A stretch of 64,000 nt of DNA from Loxodes magnus (taxonomy: Eukaryota > Ciliophora > Karyorelictea > Loxodida > Loxodidae): contig CAMPDV010000039.1 in NCBI GenBank assembly GCA_946699065.1, positions 1,144,898-1,208,897 on the forward strand, written 5' to 3'. Within the stretch, counting starts at the first letter, position 1; each line of letters starts with the position of its first letter. Below, one piece after another: positions 35,713 through 46,780 of this stretch. Below the pieces are notes generated by a model that was not told where the DNA came from, ran no database searches, and saw only the letters and a list, made by a program, of their open reading frames with translations. A program made the translations under genes and the position numbers.

Positions 35713-35718
35713 ATTATT

Positions 35719-35733
35719 AAGAGTCAATTATCT
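35719..35733. repeat. Target-site duplication, right copy
   Basis: This is the same 15 bases as 34856-34870, followed by the flank TTTAATTTAAGG that continues in unit 2 directly after its single copy. Confidence 0.95.
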
Positions 35734-36778
35734 TTAATTTAAGGATATAGCAAATATTCGAACTCAGCTTTTATATATAATAATTGTTTTTTAAAGGATG
35801 AGCTATATAGTATAGCATACTATAAAGATTGATTATTTAAGATTAAGATTATACCTAGAAAATTCTAGGACTTTAAGCCTAACTTGGAGTGCTAAATTTT
35901 TATTGTTTATTGGGTAAAGTTAAAAGGAAGAGTAATAATGTCAAGGTACTAATTATTTAAGATATGGTTGAAGTAAATTAATATCCAATAGCTGATTAAG
36001 TATTTTAAATAAATATCTTAAAGGAAATCTATTTTAAATTGTAAGCTATTATATCAAGTTAATTTAAACTAAGATTTAGTTTCTTATTACTATTTTTATA
36101 TAGTTTATATAATTTAATTCTTTAATATCAAAAGGAATTAACAAACAGTCTCACTTTATTGAGAAAGTCTAAACTCCAAATCCAAGCATTAATACTTAAA
36201 AAATTTGACTTAATGGAATTATTTTTAGGTAGTGAAATATAAAGCAAGGGTATTCTTTACTAATTTCATAATAGTACATTTTTAAATTAAGATTGCTATA
36301 CCATATAATTCCAATTTATAATCTGAGCTAAAATTTTAGATGGTACTTTAAGTATTTATAGTTATTAATAAGCATCTAAAGCATAAAATTATAAAAATAA
36401 GAATTATAACTATAAAATGCATAAGACTTTTACAATCTAATTATATTATTTATTTTAAATAGGCTTTATTATTGCTCTTATATCTATTATAGATTTAATC
36501 TAAGTTGCTTATAATTAAGTCTTATTCCTTTTTTTCCTATAAACAACATCTTTAAATATTATTCTTAAATATCCTTTTTCTCATAATTTAAGCAAAAGAA
36601 AGGTACGAAAAGAATTTGACTGAGATGAATCTTTTATTGTAGTTACATACATTTATTACATGCTTTGGTATTTTTCTTGATTGGTTTTATAAATATTAGC
36701 TTTTAATATATTTAAATAAAGCTTTTATTTCTTTATTTTAGTAAATTGAACTTACTAAAGATTAGTATACTATAAATT
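35734..36778. other. Intergenic, nothing recognised
   Basis: AT-rich flank between the insertion and remnant Y. It is nearly identical to 54129-55170 in unit 2. No gene was identified. Confidence 0.4.
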
Positions 36779-37323
36779 ATGATAGAATAATACTTAAAGC
36801 TTAATCTTAGCTAAAATAGAGTCATAATAGATCTGCTTTTTTTCTTTAATATATAGATCTTTTAAAGAGTTTATATTAATTATTAGTTCAGGCTAGTCTA
36901 AGTTTTATCCATAAGCTATTTAGATTTATATTATCCATTTAATAATTTAAAAGGATATCACTAAGACTTATAAATTATTCTATGCCAAGCTTGTCTAAAT
37001 AGTGAGAAAGTAGTTAATGCTATAGATAAATATCAATCATTTAAAGTGTCAGAGCTTTTCTTATGGAGATTTTAGAATAATCAAGATAGATAGAATTAGA
37101 AACATACTTACTCTTTACTAGAGCTACTAAAGATAAAATATGCTTAACTATTCTGCTAGGTATCGCTAAGCAATTTCTCTTATTTGTAGACACTCTAAAA
37201 TATAAAATGCGATAAGTAGGTAGAAGCTAAATTTGAACATTATGAACTAAAACTTCATGATATATATTACTATTATAACCAGATTAAAATTACTTGAAAA
37301 GAAGTAATTAAATAAAAACCTAT
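36779..37323 (+). CDS. Remnant Y: partial membrane-protein linker, unit 1
   Basis: From an ATG at 36779 (MIEQYLKLNLSQ) the frame gives a hydrophobic stretch, then a segment including CQACLNSEKVVNAIDKY and YLQTLQNIKCDKQVEAKFE that aligns with remnant X (YLKTLQ...IEDKF). A TGA near 37285 matches an Arg codon in X. The rest downstream to about 38,900 stays open but becomes low-complexity, so the 3' limit is arbitrary. An A-rich helical linker after TM segments is typical of large ciliate PAS-type proteins, but no PAS domain was found here. It may be a degraded paralogue of X. Confidence 0.3.
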
Positions 37324-39224
37324 ATTTACTTTATACCACAAATCAACCCTAGTAACCTTCATAGTTTAAACCATAAGTCTTCCTTGCTGAAGAATAACTA
37401 AACAAATCTAAACTAAACATAGAGACTGTAAAAGCTAATTTAAAGAAGTATAAATTTAATTTAATTTCAACTTAAACTTAAACTTAAAAACGTTTATTTC
37501 TGTTAAGCATACTCTTTATAAAATAACTATCTTACTATAATTAACCAATCTATAAACTTTATCACCTTTGGAGACTACTTTAAAACTTTACTATACTTTT
37601 GAATAAAATTAAGCTTTAAGAAGCTAATTTAATTATAAGAATAGACCAACTATTTACAGCTTCAGTAAAGTAATTTAGATATATCAAATATCATGCAAAT
37701 TTAAATGATTTTAACTAAATAAAATATTACTTAAAACAGCTTGGGAACTAAAAGCTGCTTTATTATTAATTAATAATAAAACTTTATCTAATTAAGAGAA
37801 ATATAGGATATAAAATGTAGATAAAATAACTAAATTATATGGTTTTATAATAAACTAACTTAATATTTAATTAATAAATCTAATTAGATAAGCTTAAAAA
37901 GCTTTTAATTTAAATTCAGATAAAATTTATTTAATAATGCTTTTAAATTAAGCAATTTAGTTGCTTCTATTTATATTTAACTAAATAACTAGTATCTATC
38001 AAATTAAGCAAACTAAATAAAGAAGAGAGAGCTTAATGAATGTAAGCACTAAAATAAATAGATGATTGATAGTAAAATAATTATTATATTTTAAAATTAC
38101 TAAACATTTAGTAATAAATATACCATAATTCAAATAATTTACTCAAAACTATCAAAATTTATTTAAAAGCATTTCTATCTAAAAATGTTTTTAAGTAAAA
38201 GTAAGTGACTGTAAATAGGTATATTTTAAGTTATTAGATATTGTGGAGTTAGGATAGAAAAAAAATTTATTAAAGAAACATAAATAGAACAATCTGGTAT
38301 TGATAGTTAAAATTTATTTTAGTTATTAGAGTCTATTTTACAATATTTGCAATAAAATTTATTGGATTATCTTCGAGCTATTAACTTAATTAAGCTATTA
38401 AGCTTATAAAAATTCTGAATGTGAAATAAGTGGTAAAATATTTAAAATATTCACATTCTTTATTTTATCTTTAGACTAATTAAAATATAATCCTTTTTCT
38501 TAAGATGATTTAAAATATTTTTCATTTAAGATACAAACCTAAATAATCTTCTACTATTTTTAAACTAGTTATTAATAATAAGTTTAAATGGGAATGATAT
38601 TTATTAAGTTAATTAATAGTTAGTGTCTATCTATTGAATATCTAGAATAATTTTTTAATCCATAGATGATTTATGATTTAGATTATAAAAAGTGGAAATA
38701 GAAAATTAAAGACTTATTAAACTTTATATAAGTCTTAACGATGAAAATATCTCTTGCTTAAAAATTGAAATGACTTCTTTTTATTAAATCATTCAAACTA
38801 AAATTCTACAATTTTTAAACTTTTCTTTCTAACTTGGAAAGATTAATAAAGGGGTTTGATTATAGCATATTAATAAAGATAAAATCTGATAAGTTAGTCC
38901 TTTCTCTTTTATCTTAAGAACTTAATCATAGTTTTTGAGTTTGCTCAAGCTGTTTAGCAAGCCAGGTTTTAGGTTTATAAATATTAAATATTTAGCTAGT
39001 TTTAAAATGATAAATGGTTAATTTTATATGGCTTTAGATATAGAGTATATCATCCTTTTATTATTTAGTTATCATTAGTGATATAGAGAATGTATACTAA
39101 ACTTATTATTATATAAATCCTTTATTTTATTTTGCTACTAGAGTATAAGCCTAAGATATTATAACTTTTATAAAGACTCTTTAATTATTAAATTTAATTA
39201 TAATTTAAACTAAAAGTTAAAATC
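37324..39224. other. Intergenic, convergent with kinase B
   Basis: No reliable gene. It holds the 3' flank of kinase B and low-complexity sequence. Repeated at 55716-57616 with some small indels. Confidence 0.4.
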
Positions 39225-42200
39225 TCAATTATTAGAAGTGTAGGAAGGAGATCTTATTTCAAAATATTTATTAAACTACTTTGTTCTCACATTTACCTCC
39301 TATCTTTCAACTTAAAATTTGGTTATATTTTTATTATTGTCTATTAATTCCTTAGAATTAATATTAGCTTCTATTTCGTCTTTCTCTAAAATTTTTCTTA
39401 GAATCTGTATTATTTCTTCTATTTTTGGCCTTTAGCTTGGATTAAAACAGAAGCAACTATTTATTATTGATCTTAATTCCCCCTTAATTGATGTACAGAT
39501 TTAAGGATATTTTTGCTAAACCAAGTTACTAATTATTTAATAATTATCCAACTTATTTTATGTAAATAGCTCAGTCAAAATACATCCAAATGCCCAGATA
39601 TCTACAGGAGTTCCTATTTAAGTATCTAAAAAGAATTCAGGTGCCATATATTAAATAGTTCCAATCAACTAGCTATCAAAATGTCTGGTTTATTAATTAT
39701 CTCCTGTAAATCTTGACATTCCAAAATCTGCTATTTTTACGTTCAGCTAATCATCTAAGAGTATGTTTTCAGGCTTTAAATCTCGATGAATAATTTTATT
39801 AGGATGACTATGAAGATCATTTATTCCATAAGCTATTTATAGAGCTATTTATAGTCTAGTGCTGACACTTACTTCTTATTAGTTTTCATATATAAACTAT
39901 AGTAAAGAGCAACTCATCAAATCCGAAATCAAACAAAACTGATGCCTTACATCTAGACAAACTCCTCATAAGTGTAATAGATGATTTGATTTAAGTTCCA
40001 TTACTATGATGATTTCCTTTAGCAAATCTTGAATTTATTCATGATCTTAAGTTTATAAATTTGCTACTTTTATCGCCATATTTTTCTTATCAATCACTCC
40101 TTTAAACACTTTTCCGAAACTTCCTTCTCCTATTTTCGACTAAATAGAGTTTACTATTTTATCAAAGGTAAGAATTGCCACGTTACGCTAATCCAGTTCT
40201 TCCATTATTTGCAAATAGAGCTCATAAATTTCTTTCTTTTCCAGCTTCTCGTAGAGTTACATCAACTTTATTCTTTTTCTCTAGATCTTGGTGAAAACAC
40301 TGAGTTAGTATAGAATAAAAATAAGAGTTAGAAGTAGAATACTGACATAAACATAGATTTCTAGATTTCCAGGTAAGAAGGAAGAAATAGTAACTTCATA
40401 TCCTAACTGCTCTGGATTATTCAGGTTTATGGCAATTCAATATTCAGGATAATAAGCACTTAAAGTACACTCATCTGCCATTTGCACTTCCGGATATAAA
40501 AAGAATTCATCTTGAAACTACTTTAACTTAAATACTTCTAGGATATCTTACCAACTAAAATGAAGGACATAATTCTCTGCTCAGCAATTAACATCTAATC
40601 TTCTTTTAGTATGGCATATTCCTTAATCTCTTTTATAGAGTTTTAAGTATTATTATTGATATCTTTTGGCTTCATCTGAGTTTGTTCCTGCTTCACAATA
40701 CTTCTTAGTATCATTTTTACTTTTTACACATTTACATTTAAAACTTCAAAGCTATCCTTCTTTATTAGGCGTCAAACAATCAGTATCTTAACCACAAAAT
40801 TTATACTCAGAATCAAAAGGTTATGCACAGACTATTTCACTATCATGTATACAAGTAAAGCTTTAACAAGCAAACTAAACTATATTTGTACAGTTTTGAT
40901 CAGTAAAAACATAACCTAAAGGAGCTGAAAAATAATCCATGCATTTTTTATTTCTACACAGCTATGAATTTATACATTAGTAATCATTTTCACAAAACGA
41001 GGAATTTATTTGCTCTTAGCATTAATATCCTTATTTTTCTCTGTTATATATACAACTTAAACCTATATCACACGAAAAATCTTCACTACCGGTACAGTTT
41101 TCCAATAATCCTTTTCCTTTACAAACTCCGTTTATACAAATAACTGTTGGAATACACTGATCATCACTTGTACAAAATGCTCCAGGATATAAATTTATTT
41201 GTTACTAAATTCTCTAATCGCAATAGAAATCTTATTGGTCAGTGAGTTAACATTAATCTTTTTTGTTCTTACAATTCTTTAAAAATCTTGTATCCGAACT
41301 CTCATCTAAGTGACCACATTGATAATTAGACCAAATGTATTAGAAATCTTCTTCACTTCAACACCCATATTTACTACATTGATATTCACTTTCGTTTTTT
41401 TATTTTTTCGCTAGTTCAAATCAAAAGAAAATTGTATCTAATTTACAAGAATCGGAGGATTAAACCTGTAATTTATTAAAACTTACAAATGGAAAGAAAT
41501 GATATTCAGTCGATGTAATAACCCATTTAATTATTTTAAGTAAGTCTAATTTGTCTCTATTCTTGTACCAACATTCATAAGATCTTCTAAAATACGTTTA
41601 GCAAATATCTTAGTCATCATACATTACGCCTTTAAGTGCTTCAATGTATTTCTATGTTTCGTCTGAACCTGAAAATGCTTCGCAATATGCATGCCCTTCA
41701 CTATCACAAATGCATTTCCCCCTTACTTCGTCTCCATCTATGTTGCTAACTTAACAATCGCTTCCATATGCACATGGAATGTACTCGAAATTAAAAGACT
41801 CTATACAAACTGCATATTCTCCTTGTTGTTTACAAGTAAAGCTTTAGCAAGCATAATTACAATATTCACACATTCCTATAGGATTCTCTTATTTGCATTA
41901 CCCTTTTCATTTCCAACCCACTGGTTTTGAGAAATACAGAATACATTTCTATTCTCTACATACAGCATAATTAACACATTACCAATCATTTTCACAACTT
42001 ACATCTTATGAAAGCTTTATCTACTTTTAGCATTTATAACTCTCATCATTTTAATGCTTTATACAAGCTAGACCTACTGAACATTCTACATCACTTCCAT
42101 TTTTGCATTATTCTCCTTCTTTCTTTGAATCATTGAAGGAAATTACACATTAATCTTAGGGACTTTCTCTATAATAATTTTAAATATAACAAGGAGATCT

Positions 42201-44423
42201 TAATAAATAATCTTTTTCTTCTATAATTTCCTAATAACTACAATTTTACTCACTGAAATAATAAACTCCTGCTTGTCAATCAATTTTCATCGTACTATTG
42301 CAGTACAGTTATCCTTCACATTTTTAGTTAGCTCAATATTTTTCTCTTGCTTAATACTTTTAACATTCAAAAGGATTAAGACTTTAACTTTTCGAGCACC
42401 CATGTTCGAGACAAGTCATTTCCGGATAGAATTTCTTATTAAATCCTTCTGTTTTTGCAATTCAGTATTCGGCAAAAATTATTTCTTAGGTGCAGTTTTC
42501 AGTTAAGTTATAGGATAAAGCAGGATAGTATTTTCACTCCCATTACTTAATGATATATTAAGTTAATAAACCAATGCTTTCTTAATCCAAGTTATAGATT
42601 CAACATTCTATTTTAAGTCTATTCTTTGTATAACATTTATCTTAATCAATATCTTTCACTCTTTTAAGACTTTCTATATACTCTAACGTTACGTTATCTC
42701 CTGTATGAGCTCCACAGTAAGTTTCTCCTTAACTATAATCACATGAGAGGTTTACAAAGTTCAACTCATCTTTTTAGTTAATGCTTCTACAGTCTCATTT
42801 ATTATCTGCTTTAATGGGTTATTCTTATGATGCTTTATAAGGAAAAGTACATTTCGATTACTTATTCTCCAGAGTTAAAGGTTCGCAGGTAAAAGACCTA
42901 CATGCTATTTATTGCTTTGTATTTAAATCGCAAGGAGCATTAATGATCTCATTTATATTGAGAGTGAAGATTCCATAACATTAGTTTCCTAAACAAACAG
43001 CATCATTAGTACAATCATAATCATCTAAGCATTTTCTATCTTCTCCAGGTTTAATTTATTTCTAGCACTTCTAATTTATACATGAAAGTCCAATTTCGCA
43101 TATATGATCTTAGCATTCTTCGAATTCCTTTAATCCTTTACATCTAAAGTTCATACACTTATTAGAAAAGCATTACTTATCTTGTATACAGAACTCTCCA
43201 GCATAAGCTTTAGCTAGTATGTATTTTTTATCTTATTAGCAGTATTAATTTTCTATATCTGTCTATTAATCTTAATAGCATGTTTAATTAATGCAGGGAT
43301 CTAAAAATATTAAATCTTATTATTTATAGATGCATAAATTATTTTAAAGCTCCTAGCATTAGAAAGTATAGCACTTTTCATGAAAAGTCAAAAATTATTT
43401 TGAATTGTAATATTAGAAATTAGTACTCAAAATGGAGTATAATAATGTATCATCTATGTAACTGTAATTGACTCCATAGTTTATAATAGGTAGTCATTCC
43501 ATTAGTACTATACCACTTAATATTGTTAAAGCATATGTGTTAAGATGATATTTCCAACATTCAAAACTAAACCTTTGTGAGGTATAACAAACTCCGTTTG
43601 TAAGTTACAATCAAGGAACTAAGTAATTCTTGAAATCATGCTTAAAGTTTTATGCTAAGTTAGAGGACATTTCTACCTTACAGAATGAGTTACTTTCTTT
43701 GGAAGATACAGCACATCCACATATACCGAAACTGCCAGATTCATAAGCGCAGTCATTCATTTTAGTTTCATCAGAACAAGGCATAGGAGGAGTGTGAAGA
43801 CTTACAGGAGGATCCATACATCTATAGCCTTAAGTTAGATTATCTAAAGAGCAATACATAGATTCACACTAAATGTAAAAGATATCCATAAAGTTAAATG
43901 AAGAATAATTTTAGTAATAGCATATTGAATCAAAATTTTTAAGTTATTCTATTTAACATTACTAATTGTTTTAAACTGATAAGTAAGGAACGCAAACTGA
44001 ATTACATGTTAAGTTATTTAAGCAATCAGTTGATTATTAGCAAATCTATCCTTCTAGTTTCTATTTTTAGCACTAATTAGATGTCAAATTACAGAATTCT
44101 CCAATCTCACAATCGTAGAAAGCAGTGCAAGTATTATGTTTAACACTTTAACATGTGTTATTATTGCAATTTTTACTTACGCAAAAAGCATTATTAATAC
44201 AGTATTCTCCTGTATTATTTTGGTTTATCAAGCAAATTCCCTTAAAATGCAAATTTACACATGTCTGCTGATTAACTTCTTTACAAAACTAAACTTTTAT
44301 TATAGGAGGATCCCTGCATATGTAGCAATGTTTTTACTAAATAGTAGTGGAAACGAACTTTGCGCATTCTATACTTAATCCCAACTAAACTAAAGTGAGA
44401 ATTATGAAAATGTGAGTTTTCAT
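39225..44423 (-). CDS. Receptor protein kinase B (chimeric, apparently intact)
   Basis: The frame from the ATG at 44423 to the TGA at 39225-39227 is 1,733 codons with no frameshift found. The signal peptide, four-repeat Cys-rich ectodomain, TM segment and kinase motifs match gene A nearly residue for residue, including most TGA = Trp codons. Differences cluster in the kinase C-lobe: four residues equivalent to RPWN in A are missing before KLDN, and the tail from about residue 1630 is like gene C, ending near SPSYTSNN. A-like 5' and C-like 3' halves indicate origin by unequal crossing-over. It is likely functional; the missing residues lie after the conserved Asp-Ile-Trp and Gly of helix F, outside the active site. 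Gln-rich gene copy 2 lies upstream. Confidence 0.88.
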
Positions 44424-46390
44424 TTTATAAATGTGGTATAATTGAAAATAAGTTGAGTAATTAGGACTTTATGCTCTCTTTTAGATAAAATTAATATAAG
44501 ATAAGTATAAATTCCTGAATAAGCTTTTATTAGAGAGTTCGAAGATATACTTTATGAAGTATTAGTTTATGAGTAAAGGCTTTAATTCAATGATTAGTAT
44601 AGTTGATCTAAGAATTAATAGGATAATTACTTCTAAAGTTGGTTTTGATTTTTTTTATGATATATCAAATATTATTATATTTAGCTTATTTAAGTTCTAA
44701 AAACCATTTTGTACTTATATGATTTATAGGTATTATTTCTCTATCCCTAAGTTTGATAAGTCTGTTTTTTACTTAAATCTCATTTAATAAAAGATTTTGC
44801 TTAGTTCTAGGAAGTTTTTGCTTTGAAGTATAAATTTGTATATGTTTATACTTAGCTCTTTTAAAGAGTTCTAATGGAAGTAATAAAAGTGATAAGTCTC
44901 ATTTTATTATTCCTAGATTTTATGCTTTTTAATTAGTTTCGCTAATGAATTTTAAAATCCCTCTTTATTATAGTTCTGCTTATAAATTACTGCTAGAAAA
45001 ATGAATAATAATCAGCATCAAAATACAAACAAGCTATTTATAATGCAATATCTTAAATTTAGGTGTAATATTCAATCTCATGCTGGAAGAAATAAGACTT
45101 AATAAATATCTTATTAGAGGTAATAAAATCTGAAAGTATTCAGATAAATTTAGTTATTAATCAACAAATCTCATATATTATGCATAAAAGAACTGCTAAT
45201 ACTAATGTAATCATTTATACTAAGATATATTTAGAAAAGAAGCAACGAACTCTTAACCCAACTGCTATTAAGAAGTATATTGATTTCTCTTTTAGAGTAA
45301 TAATAAATATATAGGATATTTTATAAAAATAAGCTTTTCTATTTAAATAAATAAAATAAGCTTTAATCACGTACAACTAATAAAACTTATAAAGGTATTA
45401 GTAAGATGCTAAAGAATTAAACTAAGCTATATAATCTAAATCTAATATTAATAATAATAGCTAGAAATTTAAAAGAAGAGTTTATTTCATCTTCTTTAAA
45501 TGTATATTATGCACCTTATTTTCTTAAATTAGTTTAATAACTAACTAATTATATTTACTAAATATAACTTCAATTATACATCTTTTACCATACCATTTAT
45601 TAGGAGATATGATTTTTAACTAAATTTATTTCGTTTTGCTATAAAATATTTAGACTTTACTCTTTTATTATATTTTACAGTTATAATTGAGATTTAATAC
45701 TCATTTAATAGTTTAAATTATCAAAATAATTTAAAAGCTTAGCCTATGACAAATTCTTGACTTTATCCCTTGTTTAACTTTGCTTTAAATTAATTATATT
45801 GCTTATCTAGACATTAAATCCATATTAAGGATTTAATTCCTTATATTATATACAACATTGAAGTTAAATTTTTAGAAATATTTTAATTTTATTAGCATGC
45901 TTTATTTAGATTAAGCATTTAATATATGTACTTAGAAATTCATTAAGTGTAAATTATAACTGGAAACTTAAAAATTCAAGGTTTTTTCTGGGTTTTTAAC
46001 CAGTTTAGACTGTTCTATTTTTGTTATAATGGAATTCTCATTCGTTTTTAAATATGAATTGCTAGCTTTATCTTAATAAAATTTTATCTGTCTCATATAT
46101 TTTTTTGTAAGGTTCTATTATTATTTATAAATGAGGCTTAAAAATTCTTCAATTTCTTTATCCTTTATTTTTAAGTTTTTTTTAGTGCTAAAGCAACAAT
46201 TTACTAGATGATAGACAGAATTGTAATATAATCATATTTTTTATTCTATTTCAGCTCTGGCTATGGAAGAATGTATTTTTTTAATTTTCTCAATCTTTTA
46301 TTAACTTTGCTTTTTATTTTATTTTATTTTATACTCCAACAATCACGATATTCGTCTTAATTATCATTCAAAAATGTTCAATTTAGTCGA
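44424..46390. other. Upstream region of kinase B
   Basis: This is the counterpart of 25182-27130. It has a TTTATAAA-like element before the start and no clear gene. It differs from unit 1 by several single-base and short T/A-run changes around 46300-46400. Confidence 0.4.
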
Positions 46391-46711
46391 GTTAGGATTT
46401 TTATGGGCTGATTATTTTAATTTTTTGAGCAAGCTATTTATATGGATATGGATCTTCTAAACTTAGTTACTTGTTATGTATAAAAAATCTCTTATTTTCT
46501 TTGAAAGATTACTCATATGATTGTCGAGCATTTATTTTATTTCCATATTGCTTTATACAACTTCGCTAGTTTACAATTATGAGAGTTCTAATTTAACTTA
46601 CTTTAAGTTGAATGTTTTGAAACTATAACAAAAATCTTAGTTATTTTTGCTTCTTTTCAGCTAATCTTATGATTTTCCATTTAATTTTTTAAATAACTTG
46701 TAAATTTCCAT
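46391..46711 (-). pseudogene. Small Lys/Leu-rich frame, unit 2 copy
   Basis: The ATG at 46711 opens the same sequence as the unit 1 frame at 27463. A one-base insertion near 46400 changes the last residues, and the TGA seen in unit 1 is out of frame. It is a weak gene candidate, given here for completeness. Confidence 0.3.
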
Positions 46712-46780
46712 TTTAATTTAATTGCTTAAATAATAAAATATCAAATTAAATTAATTTTCTTAGATTAAAAGTATAAAAAT

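Larger units (their letters stand above)
34871..35718 (+). mobile_element. Gag-only retroelement g4, recent insertion in unit 1
   Basis: This 848-bp insertion is absent from the otherwise matching place in unit 2. It is flanked by a perfect 15-bp target-site duplication. It starts with a run of 17 A, then ATGG, and ends with a TTA-triplet tail. A variable-length target duplication and a simple-sequence 3' tail are hallmarks of non-LTR retrotransposition. The copy at 11288-12121 is almost identical end to end, so the family is young. It has no reverse transcriptase and must be mobilised in trans, possibly by a relative of the LINE at 12.1-15.1 kb. Confidence 0.93.
20110..39365. repeat. Tandem duplication unit 1 (about 19.2 kb with insertion)
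   Basis: The DNA from the C-lobe of kinase gene A through the whole upstream region to the start of homology in gene B recurs as unit 2 with few differences by eye. Matched points are 22449 and 41691 (offset 19,242) and 41691 and 60095 (offset 18,404). The difference is mostly the retroelement at 34871-35718. Repeat boundaries fall inside the kinase genes. Confidence 0.9.
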
